Assembly: GCF_020080835.1 (NCBI RefSeq)
Contig: NC_058166.1
Location: 18,129,043-18,193,042 of the forward strand
DNA: 64,000 nucleotides
Origin: Cotesia glomerata
Lineage: Eukaryota; Arthropoda; Insecta; Hymenoptera; Braconidae
Reading direction: 5' to 3'
Below the pieces are notes generated by a model. It was not told where the DNA came from. It saw nothing but the letters and a program-made list of their open reading frames with translations, and ran no database searches. Shown here piece by piece: positions 27,199-39,322 of this stretch. Made by a program: the position numbers and the translations under genes. Positions within the stretch are counted from its first letter, which is position 1, and every line of letters begins with the position of its first letter.

Positions 27199-27892
27199 AT
27201 ATTTTATAAAAATGCCTTTCATCAAATTAATAATTAATGATTTTTAAATTAAGAACACAACACAACAGTATATATATATATATATATATAATACTACTAT
27301 CATTATTGTTATCTAAGTATTTTTCTTATACTACTTTTACATATGTTTTCATTAATTAATAATTAAAATTACGTAATTTTTATTATTTTTAATTTTACTA
27401 TACATAAATCTTATAATAAATTATTTCAATATAAATAGTAGACCATCAATCATCTTCAGGTGCTACTTTTATTTTTCTGAGAGGTGTTCGTAATTTATCT
27501 ATTGAATAAGAGTCATAAAATTGCTATTAATTGTTAAATTAAAAATAAACAGTCTAAAATAATGACGTATTGTTGAGATAATGAATGGAGCCATGATAAA
27601 TATTATTTTTAAATTTAGTTTCTGTACTCTAAAAAATTTTAGCAATATTAAAAACTTAATTTTTAGGAATAAAAATCTCGACATTTTACACTAAAAATCT
27701 ATAAATTATTTTAACAACGCAGGATTTGTCACTTAGAATTTTCACAAACTTCAAAAAAATGCTCAGTAGAATTTTATTTTTTAATAAAATAAGTTTAAAA
27801 AAAATAATAAAATTTATTATCAAGCAATTAATTTGAAGTTTGAAAAAAAAAAAGTATGAATGTAATGCAAGTAATGATAATAAAGTACGTAA
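27199..27892. other. SNX3 3' UTR and flank
   Basis: AT-rich with a short (TA)n at about 27269-27290. No further gene; open frames on the minus strand here are low-complexity. Confidence 0.4.
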
Positions 27893-28064
27893 CACGGAAA
27901 GAACAAGATGACACTGGATATTATCCCAGATTATATTCAGTGATATCTGTGGCGAAAAAAAATTTCAGATAGTAGCTAGAAAAATCCAGATTATACTACG
28001 TGATATCTGGATTATACTCATTATAATCTGGGATGATATTCAGTGTGATCTTGTTCTTGCCGAG
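27893..28064. mobile_element. MITE, copy 2 of the CACGGAAAGAACAAG family
   Basis: Left end CACGGAAAGAACAAGATGAC matches the copy at 19472 exactly. The right end is degraded (TCTTGCCGAG). Internal blocks GTGATATCTG and GATATCTGGATTATACT are shared. Confidence 0.85.
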
Positions 28065-29423
28065 TATAATTAACTTAATTACATTTTATGGTGGATTAAA
28101 ATAAAATAATTTGTACATTTATTATTAATTAATACTATTACTGAGATCTGTTTAGCACCTTTTGAAATTATTGCAAGCATAATTTATAAATTATATAAAT
28201 AAATATATATAAAGATATATATATATATTCAAAATAAATTCTATAATCCCAGATTTGTTTAGTAAGTATTCAATACTCGGTGTTATTAATTGAATCCTTA
28301 AATTTAGCGTTCGACAATAAGTTGAACAACTAATGACAAATAATGATTATATTATTTTCGAAATTCAAACTACAAAGTTAAATAAAATAAATTATTTTAA
28401 CGGCGGTATTTAGCTTTGGTAATAAAATATTTTCTACTAAATATTTATTTTAAATAATATAAAATTAAATAAGAGGTTTAGTTTAGACTTAACTAGACAA
28501 AAGATATTTTGTAAAGAAATAAATCTAACAGACTTTAGTCCGAGCGTGCAACGTGTTTATGGCTCGCGACCCGGCACACAAAACGTATATACTAGACAAT
28601 GGATTTGTAAAGATTTGTATATTGATAAAGTTATTACTAAAATTACTTTTACTAAATTTTTACCGAGAGTACTTCTCAGCTATCACTAAATAAATGACAT
28701 CAATATAAATCTTTACAGTAATAGGATTATGGTTTTACAATTTTACAATTTATACGCACAATAGATGAATTGATATGAAGACGTGGGAATTTTTATCAAT
28801 TTAGAAATTAATTTTATAAATTTTAGAATTTATGTAATTTTTATAACAAAAATTTCACTAGTTAAATAAATTTTGTTAGTCTTCTATAAGGTATTAAATA
28901 TTTAATGAATTTTTTAATTTTATAAAATGAATTTATGATTTCTATAGACTTTGCAGGGAATAGACGACATTCATTTATGAGGGCAGCGTCCCTGTTCGAG
29001 CGCCATTGAAACACTAAATTTTTAATTAATTTAAAAATTTAATTATTTAAGCCATTAGACCTCGCGGATAAGGAACTAATCGCATAAACTTCTGAATTTT
29101 ATATGGGTCCACTGCCCGGGATGTTGCCTATATTCCTATGTATTTTAATTAGAATTTTACCTTAGAGGTCTGACAGAAATTCCCTCGTGTGCCAGTTAAT
29201 TTATTTTATTTACTTACAATTTTATTAACGGCGAACGATTATCCTGCCTCCTCTGGGCCTCTTTGGCTGGTTGTTGACAGTCGTATTAAAGATGTTGGTA
29301 ATTTTAATAATGGTGATCGGCGACAAAGATTATAAAAAAACTTAAAAGGAAGTTCGAGCGAATATAATGTAAAAAATAATTTCCAACTTTGACCTTTGAA
29401 ATTAAATATACGTATAAATAAAT
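28065..29423. other. Intergenic DNA, no gene seen
   Basis: AT-rich, with less AT-rich patches at about 28530-28590, 28955-29010 and 29050-29190. The last two look like single-copy sequence, but no splice-bounded frame was recognised on either strand. Confidence 0.35.
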
Positions 29424-29626
29424 ATGACACTGAAGTTGACAGACATAAAAAATATTCTTAGAATTTTATGACAATTAAATTATTATAAAAAAAATTTAAT
29501 TTAAAAATTTCACATGTGAAACTTAGTAAAAATTACAAGTGAAAATTTTTAAAAGCATTTTTTTATTGTAATTGATTTGGTATGAAAATTTTTTAAATTG
29601 ACAGCTGACGGCTAACTTCAGTATTA
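29424..29626. mobile_element. Family C TIR element
   Basis: Runs from ATGACACTGAAGTTGACAGA to GACGGCTAACTTCAGTATTA. Internal blocks CACATGTGAAACTTAGTAAA and TTACAAGTGAAAATTTTTAA match the copy at 37875. Confidence 0.8.
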
Positions 29627-30496
29627 TAAATAAATACCTCATTTATCTCATCCCAAAATTTAAAAAAGATTCACCGTTTAGTTACTTAGATATTAAATTT
29701 TTAAAATCACATATTTTATCTCCTTATACACGGGCTCTTATGGCGGACAAACTTTTTGTCGAGACTTTAATTATTTTTTTCAATATTAACCTCCCAACTT
29801 TAACGGATAAAAAACTATACACAAGAAACTTGGATTATTGCAAAGTATAAAAACAATTTAATAATAATACATTACCGATATAATTTTTGAAATATTTTAA
29901 GTCAAATTTTATGTTTGTAACTGGTTTATCGTCAGCCATTTATTCGAATTAAGATTTGACAACATCGCGTCAACAGCTGAGAAAAAACAAAAGGATAGAA
30001 ATATAGTTACAGAGAGAGAAATGTTTAACTCACACACTCATCCACATTTCTGTTATGGGTATAATCAACCGCGCTATTGCCAAATCTGTTTATTTATTCC
30101 GGAAAGTAATAAATACCAAAGTCATTTTATTACTTTACTTTATTAAATAACTAAAAATCATCAATTATTATATTGTTTAAATTATTTTCAATTAAAATAA
30201 AAAATTTTGACGAATATTGGGAAGACTAAAATTAAAAAAAAATGTTAACACTATTTTGACTCATTAGTTACGCTCGAACTTCCTTAACTTTATTACACCA
30301 AATTAACACTTTAAACAAAAACTTATAGTATTTCGGTAACGCAATTTAACAAAATACTCGCAAAAATATAATATTTATACTCAAGGTTATAAATAGTTGA
30401 ATATTAATAATAAACGTGGTGAATAATCAATTATTGCAAAATAATAATATTGTCAGCTAATAGTAGTAATAGCAATTTATATGATTTGACTAAGAA
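29627..30496. other. Intergenic AT-rich DNA
   Basis: No gene or repeat family member recognised. Confidence 0.35.
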
Positions 30497-30700
30497 AAAT
30501 CTGGCGTGGTGGTTAACACCGGGGGATAGATCGAAGTGTCGATCACCGCTCAAATTTTGAGGTTCGTAACCGCTCTTCCCCTCCTCGAGTCGTCCTGTGA
30601 CGTCACGGGCTACACATTAATTTAGCGAGTGTCGGTAACGAAAATTTCGGGTGGCAGTTCGCCAGGCTGATAAAATCGGGACATTTTGTAGAGTCTCAAT
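30497..30700 (+). mobile_element. Probable tRNA-derived SINE
   Basis: An A-box-like TGGCGTGGTGG (30502-30512) and a B-box-like GGTTCGTAACC (30561-30571) occur in the right order. They are followed by about 130 bp of non-tRNA sequence and an AT-rich ATATAAAAATATAAAT tail. The intervening sequence does not fold as a complete tRNA by eye, so a SINE is preferred over a tRNA gene. Confidence 0.5.
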
Positions 30701-31954
30701 ATATATAAAAATATAAATATAAATAAAATTATTAATTTTCAATAATGTTATTTTTATTATCGCTACATGCTTTCAATTATTTATTTTTAATGTATTATTT
30801 ATCATATTGTACAACAATTTTAAAACAAAAGTAGTGTAAGTAAAAAAAAAATAATAAATTTTTTAATAATTCTATATTACAATTAGGTGTTACACATATG
30901 TTTTATATAATTTAATAATCAAAATACTCTATATACGGCATTGCTAATAAATTTTATTTGCCGTAAAAATATTTATTATTTTTTTTTATTTTCAGTAATT
31001 TATTGATAACAGCAAAAGATTTTTTCCCTATAATTTTTCCCATCAAAATCATCACTTATAACAATTATGTTTAATTCCTTGACAATAATTATATTTTATT
31101 TTCGACTTGATTTAATTATTACAATCAATAGTAATGATTCATGTTCTAGAGACATGACTAAGTATACCAAAGTACATTGTTTAATTTTTCACAGCGAGAA
31201 TTTATATACAAAAGAATGAAATTAAAAAAAAAAAAAAACTAAAGAAATTCAAAATTTCTTTGCAGGGTTTTTTTTTTTATTTTAAAATTATTAAAAAAAA
31301 AAAAAAAATTAAAAGATATATTACCAAATCTCTGAGTGAAGCTATCACAATATCTATTTATGATTAAATTGTTAAATTTATTGATTTTTTTTCCTCAATA
31401 ATTAATTCTAATTATTTACAGGTATTAAATGTTTTGATTAGAAACTAATATATATAAATGTATATATTACAAATACATAATATAAATCGGCTAGTGGTAT
31501 TGCAAATTAAAAATTAATAATTTTTTAAGATATGATAATGAAGATTTGCAACAGAAGTCGAAAAAAGATTTTTTTTTTTTTTTTAAAATTGATTAGTAAT
31601 TTATCAAGCTCAATACCTTTAACACATCAAATAGTTTAATTATTAAATAATAAACTTCCATAATTAAATATTTAATTACGCTACTTTAAAATGTACGTGA
31701 TTTAAAGACATTAATTATTAAAAGGAAGTGCTGAGGATTAATATTTATAACCACTATGAATTTGATTTTAATTTTTCCTTGAATGATTTCATTGTAGTTT
31801 TTTTTTTTTTTTGTTTGTACACTTGGTCAATTTAACTGACGGTTTTAATTCAAAAAATATATATTGTACACCAATGGATTTGTGCAAGCTTTTTTGTTAT
31901 TATAAAATATTTAAAGGTGATTTTTATTTTTTTTTATACTGACGTTTGAGAAAG
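30701..31954. other. Intergenic AT-rich DNA, 3' flank of Scm
   Basis: Homopolymer tracts (for example at 31224-31240 and 31569-31583) and AT-rich sequence. Part is presumably Scm 3' UTR on the minus strand. No coding exon seen. Confidence 0.35.
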
Positions 31955-34900
31955 TCAAAGCATCACATGCCTTCGACCTTTGATACGATTAACTAAATTA
32001 CATATTTTCAATGCAGGTCCCAATTTTAAACCCATGTACTTCATCATCATGTCTGAGTTCAGAAGCAGCAATGCTTTGCCGTCAATTTCCTGTTAAAAAA
32101 ATGATAAATATTTTTGTTTTAAAATAAATCTATATTATTAAGAGAATAAGAAAAATTCTGCATTCGAAAATTCTCTATCTCTAGACACATAATTAAGAAA
32201 TTACCTTGTATCTTGTCAACTATTGACATTTTTAAAGGTATAAGCTCATCCTGATGTTACACTCATCGAGACCTTTCATTTGAGTACCCACATTAATGTT
32301 TCATATCGACGTTCTAATTAGCAAATTGTCTAACTCCATTTTAGAGAATTTTCTATTTATACGAAAAAAACAATTAGTTCAAAATTTATTATCACTTTAA
32401 AAAACCATTTAATATCATTAATATCTAATAGAGATATAATATTTTGGTTTGAATCATTCAAATAATTTATAATTGGACATTGCTACATCAAAATGTTAAA
32501 AAATCACCCTCTAAAAAATAAGGAGTTAGACAAATTGCTAATTAGACCGTCGATATATTTTATATATTTATATATTTCACAAATACCATATATATGAAAT
32601 ATATAAAAATTGCTATGTGGGTACTTAAATGAAAGCTCTCGATGAGTGTAACATCGAGATGAGCTTATATCTTTAAAAATGTCAATAATTAAGAAATGAC
32701 ATTGTATCTTGTGAAATATTGACATTTTTAAAGAAATAAGCTCATCCCGATGTTACGATCATCGAGACCTTTCATTTGAGTACCCACATCAATTTTTCAT
32801 ATATTTGATTTATATATATATATATATGTATATATGAAAAATGTATCAAAAATGCATGTGGGTACTCAAATGAAAGCTCTCGATGAGTGTAACATCGAGA
32901 TGAGCTTATATCTTTAAAAATGTCAATAATTAAGAAATGTCCTTGTATCTTCTCAACTATTGACATTTTTAAAGATATAAGCTCATCCCGATGTTACACT
33001 CATCAAGAGCTTTCATTTGAGTACCCACATCAATTTTTCATATATTTTATATATTTATATATATGTATATATGAAAAATATATCAAAAATGCATGTGGGT
33101 ACTCAAATGAAAGCTCTTGATGAGTGTTACATCGGGATGAGCTTATATCTTTAAAAATCTCAATAGTTAAGAAAGTACAGTGCAATTTAACAAAAGTCAT
33201 TATTTAATAATTCTAAAAAATGAAAATTTATAAAATTAAACTAAATAAATAAATAAACTTACATGTTTACGAAAAAGATCAGCATGTTGACCCAGAACAG
33301 GATCAACAACTCCAATATAATGAATAACATCCTCAATAGTCCATTCAGCAGGTTCCGTAGACGAAATACGTGTCGTAGAACTCTCACACCTGGTCGTCGA
33401 AGACGCAGCCTCCAACTCTGTACCAAAAAAAAATAATAAAAATCCCCCAAAAAAAAAAAAAAAACAGCAAATATCAAACAACAAAATACCTGTTGATATC
33501 CTGGGATGTTTAGCTGGAGGAGGTGTAGGCTGAGTAGAGTCGATACTAGTAGTACCCGTAGCGTTCGAAGTAACTTGAATTTTCTGCTGAGCCGGTTGAG
33601 GTTGTGCCTGTTGCTGAGGAGCAGCTTGCGGCTTATCAACGGACCACCTTCTCTTTTCCGGAGCAGGATTACTATTTTCCTCTCTCTTGATCATAGTCTG
33701 CTGAAGTGGGCATTTTTCACAGAGCTCCTGTCTCTTGAACAGCAAATGCTCACAAGCGCACAAGTCTTCCAGCTGGCGCCTGATGAATGAGTAGAAGTCC
33801 TGTTCATCAATAAAAACCGGGAGTCTTACAGACATGGCCTTGGATTCTACCACCAAGTTGACGCAGTCTCCCTCTCCGCGTTTAAGTAAGCTCAACATTT
33901 GTCTGGGGTTCAGCGCAGCTATCAAGAAGCTCTGGAAGACGTCTCGGGCGACGTTTAAGACACTATCACTCCCAAACTTCGCCGGCAAGGTCTTGATTTT
34001 CTTGGAATCTAAATAAGGTCCGCAGGAGCAGTTGGAATTGACAAACAGAGTAACATTTTCCAGAATATGAGGTTTGTTGTTGACACTAGTAGTGCTAGTG
34101 TCTGGCTCAGTAGCAGGCTGAGGAGGAGCACTGGAGCCAGCTGGACTCACCAAAGCAACTGCAGGTTCTCCATTAGCTCCGCTTCCAGACACAGCCATCA
34201 CTGGAAGCACATTGCTCGTCCTGGACTTGAATCTGTTCTGCCCAGTGGCTTTCTGGCGCGGCGGCTGGAGCGGGTGACCGCTCTTGAAGCACCAGCCTAC
34301 CGGGAAGATGTCCCTGGAGTCGTACTTGCACCAGTAATCAAAGGCGCCGCGCCAGCCGTCGAAGGTTATGTGGATCATGTCGTCTTTAACTGCTCCCACT
34401 GTCGCAGTGCAAATAAGCTGGGGATTTTTCTTGTCAATCGCCTCCAGCTTGTGCCCGACTTCGAACATGTTCGTTTTGGGAGTCTTGGGCTCGCGCTTGA
34501 ACACCTTCGCCGGAGCCATCTCGGCTCCGTTCAAAGTCTTCAAAAGAAACATCGGCCAGCTGGACGCGTTCATCCGGAAGCCCAGCGGCGGCTGGAGCAT
34601 TCCTCCTGATTTCTCGCAGTGACCTATCGGGTGGATCTCGTTGCTGTCCACCAGCCGCCAGAAGTCGTTCTTGTTGTCGGAACCGTCTAGACGCAGTCGC
34701 AATCTAGGACCCAGGACACCTACTACGGTTGCTATGCAAGTTGATGTTAGGTTCCTAGGGTCCAATGCTTCTAGCTTCATTCCTATTTTGAAGTCGTTAA
34801 TTGACGGAGTTACATGTTGCTTGAAGCAGTCAGCTGGCGCTGCTGAGCTGTTGGTTTCCTTTAGGTAGAGGTCCCAGTCGAAGGTCTGGTAAGTTTCGTA

Positions 34901-37126
34901 TTGGAACGGGCCGGTGGACGTTGAAGGCGCGTGGGATATGTTTGATTGGTTGTTCGTTGTTGAGGTGGTTATTGTTGGAGTTGCTGGAGTGCTCCTATTG
35001 GTGTTGATGTTATTGTTATTGGTATTACTATTGGTACTGGTATTGTTTATAGGAGGACTGTTGGTGTTGGTGTTGGTGTTGTTGTTGTTGTTGTTGTTGG
35101 TTGGTGAACTATTTGCTCCATTTGTGGTGAAGGATTGAGGTATTGTTCCACTACTGCTAGGTAGTCCTGAGGGAGCTGGAGATGCTGCTGGTGATGGCTG
35201 CTCATTCGTGGCTGAAATTTTATTTATTTATTTATTTATTTGTTTGTTGAAATGAATGAAAATTGGCGTTATACATCTAGAAGACACAGTAGCGCTCAAA
35301 AGTATTTTGACAAATATATTTAATGGTTTAATTAAAAATAAATATGAAACTCAATAATCATTTATTTATTTTTTTAACAGCTTTTGAATAATCTACACGG
35401 CTGTACGGCTGCCCAATTTTAAAACACAGTAACTGCAAAATTTTTATACCTAATTTTTTTTAATATTGCTGCATTTTTTATAACTTTTAGACCTCAATGT
35501 CAAGTATTTTTTCTTAAAAATATTTATATTCAAGTATTTTCTATTCATAAATCAAATTTTTTATCAATTTGGCAGGCAAACTTTTTTTTAATAAGAAAAA
35601 TTTTTAAATGTTAGTTATTGTGTTTTGAAATTGGGAAGCCGTACAGAGTAGTGTCAAAGTGGTCCTTGTTCGTAACAAAAGAAAGTTTAATTTTTAAAAT
35701 ATTAGAAAAATGGTGGCTCCAAAGTATTTTGACATTGTTGAAAAAAACTAACGCATAATGCTGTCAAAGACTAACTAATTTAGTTAAATAAATTAATTAT
35801 CTCTCCTTCTTAGAATCCTGATAAATTTCGCCGTATAAACTATAATATTTTTGCAAATCTTTAATAATGTGAAACTACTTTTTTCTTTTGTTTCTCTCGA
35901 AACTACAAATTATACATTTTCTTTATTATTGTAATATCATGGATGTATATTGCCGATTGGCGTTTTTTAAATAAATAAATAAATTAAAAAAAATACTTTT
36001 GAGCGGTACTGTATTATTTAAACTATAAATTGTAAATAATTAATTTTTAATTATAAATTCTAGCTCGAAAATTAAACAAAAATAATTTATTATTAATAAT
36101 TGTAAAATGTGTTTTTTGACATTGGAGCGGAGATTCTGGGCATAATGCTAAAGTTAGCCAACGTTTTTAATTTTTTGATGTTTCTCAATAATTAAATTAG
36201 AACAAAAGAATATTTTTTAAAAATTGCACTTACAGTTTTTTAAGTTTTTTACAGAAAAATTTTTTTTTTTGATTTTTTTTTTTTCAATAATTAAATTATA
36301 AAAAAAGAACATTTTTAAAAAATTGCACTTACAATTTTTCAAGTTTTTTTACAAATTAAATTTTTTTTTCTATTTTTTTATAATAATGTTTTCAATAAAA
36401 AAAAAATTCTAAAAATTTTCATACGTCGGCTAACTTAATTTTTATAGCCCGGACACTTAAAAATTTATTTTTAAGTTTCTTAATTATAAGAAAAAAAAAT
36501 TGACTGCCTATTAATAATTAATTGTTGATAAACTATATTAAAGTTAACAATCACATGATAATTTTATTTAACAAATAAATCTTTTCTAAAAAATAGCATT
36601 TATAATTTTTAAAAATTTCTACGTCAATTTTTTTTTCCAATATTTTATTAGTTAGTCTCATAATTAAAAAAAATAAATACTTTTCTTGGCTTCAGCTTGA
36701 ATTTCCTTCGTTTTGTGTTTATTAAGACAAAACGGAGAACAGAAATCTTTGGTTGGACCATCTTTTTGCTCCAATTTTATCGGGGAACCTCTTATGACAT
36801 TATCACACCCCACACAAGCTCCTCTGACATAAGCCTTTCTAAAGGCAGATAAACACGACTCGGAGCAAAATTCTTTCTTTCCGTGTTGGGTAGGCAGGAC
36901 GTACTTCAGAGGCTGCTTAGTCTCGTTGCACCAAGTGCACGAGTTCTTGGATTTCGGCGGGCGACCTAAAACAAAAATAAAACAATTTTCAACTCCAAAA
37001 AACAAAAAAATATTTTATTACTTAATAAAATTGTAATAAAAAAATAAATATTAAAAAGAAGTACAATATAGGTTAACTCATTATCTAATATATTTTACCT
37101 CGCATTTTACTCTGTATCGACGACAT
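31955..37126 (-). CDS. Scm: Sex comb on midleg (Scm), Polycomb-group protein
   Basis: Scm is a nuclear Polycomb-group repressor that links PRC1 and PhoRC at target genes through its SAM and MBT domains. Exons are 37099-37126, 36681-36965, 33490-35211, 33263-33417 and 31955-32089; total 2325 nt, 774 residues (Drosophila Scm is about 880). All junctions are GT/AG and join in frame (CGA G|GT, AAA A|CC, ACA G|AG, CAT|GAA). Domains: two FCS zinc fingers in residues about 15-100 (CTWCNETKQPLKYVLPT, CVGCDNVIRG); an Asn/Thr-rich linker; MBT repeats at about 215-320 (GMKLEALDPRNLTSTC) and 345-425 (VGHKLEAIDKKNPQLICTA); an SLED/DUF3588 domain at about 480-600; and a C-terminal SAM domain from about 706 (EWTIEDVIHYIG to LKLGPALKICNLVNRIKG). 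The stop TGA is at 31957-31955. Confidence 0.95.
32150..33215. repeat. Family D hairpin array 3 (Scm intron 4)
   Basis: The longest array of the window. It starts with CTGCATTCGAAAATTCTCTA, contains about four hairpin units with GATGTTACACTCATCGAG arms around AT loops, and ends AAGTACAGTGCAATTTAACA near 33200. The first unit is interrupted by another inverted-repeat element at 32303-32556. Confidence 0.85.
32303..32556. mobile_element. MITE-like element inserted in array 3
   Basis: TIRs of about 45 bp: ATATCGACGTTCTAATTAGC and TGTCTAACTCC on the left, inverse on the right (GGAGTTAGACAAATTGCTAA, ACCGTCGATAT). It splits a hairpin unit within the AT loop. No coding capacity. Confidence 0.8.
35287..36011. 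mobile_element. Tc1/mariner-type derivative, copy 1, with a nested MITE
   Basis: Ends CAGTAGCGCTCAAAAGTATT and AATACTTTTGAGCGGTACTG are typical of Tc1/mariner TIRs. Interior blocks (GTTCGTAACAAAAGAAAGTT, CAACAATGTCAAAA inverse) recur in the copy at 58573-59090. No transposase frame remains. A smaller element is nested at 35401-35646. It lies in Scm intron 2. Confidence 0.8.
35401..35646. mobile_element. 246-bp inverted-repeat element, copy 1
   Basis: Ends CTGTACGGCTGCCCAATTTT and AAATTGGGAAGCCGTACAG pair, and complementarity continues through AAAACACAGTAACT. It is inserted in the mariner derivative at 35287-36011. The second copy is at 43979-44216. Confidence 0.8.
36140..36447. mobile_element. 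Family A TIR element with internal duplication (Scm intron 2)
   Basis: Starts ATAATGCTAAAGTTAGCCAA and ends ATACGTCGGCTAACTTAATT. It is longer than other A copies because the block with ATTGCACTTACAGTTTTT occurs twice. Confidence 0.7.
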
Positions 37127-37874
37127 TATCCGTCAGTTAATAAAAACAATCAACACTGTTGAACGATGCAAAGCATAACATATTTATTTTAATAGAGTCT
37201 GTAAAAATAAAAAGCATGTTTGCATTTAACATTAATATTTAAAATACATTAACGTGTTTTTCAACATACATATACACATATGTAGGTATATATTTATATA
37301 TGACACATATATATTAGCCGAATCTGCGATGGGAAAAATTCAAACTCGTCACGTTCACTAATTCACAGTATCTGTAAAAAAAATAATAATAATAAAATTA
37401 TTTAAATACCTTAAATAATAAATTTGACACTTAATAATAAATAAAAAAGTAAATAAATCTAAATTACATTTTAAAATGCGATAATAAAATCTTTTTTAAC
37501 GGCATTCACACTGGCAGACAAGAGATTATTTGTTGCGCCGCCATGTTGGCTCTAGCGTCGGTCTCGCTCCGATCCCAACGGCGGGAGATGATGCTATTCG
37601 CTGTTTCCTGCTTTTTTTTTTCATCATACATCATTGATTAACAATTGTAATACTCTGTGGTATTATTATAAATAAAAAATACATTTTTTTAATAATCAAT
37701 TTATTTTTTTTAGCCATTAAATAATTTTATTTTTTGGAGTAATTAATTAATATGTTGTTGCAACAGGCAACAATTGTGGAGTGAAAAAAAGAAGACAGCT
37801 TTATATATATATATATGTATATATATTTGCGTCGTTGAGAATGCGGCAGTCTATTGTTCATTGGTATAAATTTA
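37127..37874. promoter_or_regulatory. 5' region of Scm
   Basis: Directly upstream of the Scm start codon. A less AT-rich block at about 37500-37610 (GCCGCCATGTTGGCTCTAGC, CGATCCCAACGGCGGGAG) looks like a promoter or non-coding first exon. The stop-containing AT-rich DNA between it and 37126 could be a 5' UTR intron. Confidence 0.4.
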
Positions 37875-38745
37875 CATGACACTGAAGTTGTCAGATATTA
37901 AATATTTTTTTACAATTAAATTATTATTAAAAAAAATTAATTATAAACTTCCACGTGTGAAAATTAATTAAAATTACAAGTGAAAATTTTTATAAGCTTT
38001 TTTTTATTGTAATTGATTTGTTAAAAAAGTTTTTTAAATTGACAGCTGATAGCTAACTTCAGTATGATTAAATTTATGAAAATGAAGTTAGCCGACATTT
38101 CAAAATTTTTAGAAATTTTTTATTGAAAAAATTTCAATTAAACAATTAAAAAAAAAAATTCACATGTAATAAAACTTGAAAAACTATGTGCAATTTTTTA
38201 AAAATATCTTTTTAGTTGTAATTTAATAAATAAAAAAAAATTAAAAATTTTTAATGAAAATTAAAGTAGCAGATAGATAGGCACGTAGAAATTAAAAAAA
38301 ATGAAAAACGCAATTTTTTTTTAATTATTTTTTAGAACAAATTTGTTCGTTAAAAAAAATTAAAAAATTTTCTAATGGCTGCTAACTTTACCATCATAAA
38401 AAAAATTGACATGCAGAAATTTTAAAAAATTAAAAATGCAATTTTTTAAAATTAATTTTTTGGAAGAAATTTTTTTGTTAAATAAAATTAAAAAATTGTG
38501 AAGTGACTGCTAACTTTAATGTCGTAAATTTTTAGACGGCTGCTAACTTCAATGTCATAAATTTTTATGATTTTTTTTATTAAAGAATTATTACAAAAAA
38601 ATAAAAGAAAATTTTTTCATTTGCTAAAAACTTCAAAAACTATAAGTGCAATTTTTTGAAAACATTATTGTAGTAATAATTTAATAAATTAAGCAAAATA
38701 AAAATATTAAAAATGTCGGCTAATTTTATTGTTATGATTAAATTT
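37875..38745. mobile_element. Cluster of family C, A, B and A elements
   Basis: C copy about 37875-38068 (ATGACACTGAAGTTGTCAGA to GATAGCTAACTTCAGTATGA); A copy with its right end lost from about 38078; B copies to about 38540 (two ends GCTAACTTTAATGTC and GCTAACTTCAATGTC); and an A copy whose right end ATGTCGGCTAATTTTATTGT is at about 38712. Several ends are missing, so the copies have recombined or been inserted into one another. Confidence 0.65.
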
Positions 38746-38812
38746 ACACATATATTTACACACATGCATGCCACCTACGCCGAAACGTTCAACAATGCGC
38801 ACAGGCTGTAAA

Positions 38813-38815
<3 letters not shown>

Positions 38816-38870
<55 letters not shown>
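38816..38870. repeat. (AAT)n microsatellite
   Basis: About 17 uninterrupted AAT units. Confidence 0.95.
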
Positions 38871-38871
<1 letters not shown>

Positions 38872-39322
38872 GTAAGTAATGTCGATTATAATCGTAATAA
38901 CTCGACAAAGTTCGTTTTAATAATTTCATTGGCCACCGCATGCTGTTATCGCTAACCTAAAAATAATGGTGGGGTGAGAACTGCTCTCAGATGTCTGTTC
39001 AATGGAGCTAAAATATTTTTCAGTATCACAATAATGTTTTCCGCTGTAACAACCATTTAAACTCTAAAAATAAAAGAGTAATTTTACAAGTTTTATTTTA
39101 AATAATTATTTTTAATTGATACTCAAGTTGGACACTTAGGCAACTATTTATAACACGTGGATTATTCAATCATTTTTTGAGGATAAATAAACTTGGCCTG
39201 TTCTTCTCATGAGTAAGATATTCCCGCTAGATTTTTAAAATTTATTTACAAAGCTAATTTTTAATTATTTAATTAACAGCATTGCGTTAAATAACTTAGA
39301 AGTAGTAACAGAACAAGTTAAA
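38871..39322 (+). promoter_or_regulatory. 5' region of the nucleoside transporter gene
   Basis: Single-copy-looking sequence from 38880 to 39070 (CCACCGCATGCTGTTATCGC) probably holds the promoter and a non-coding first exon. A TTTAATTAACAG acceptor-like site at about 39280 precedes the ATG at 39323. Confidence 0.4.

Noticed and set aside
33506..35138. Plus-strand open frames opposite Scm
   Set aside because: Shadows of the Scm coding exon; the minus strand has domain matches and correct splice sites.
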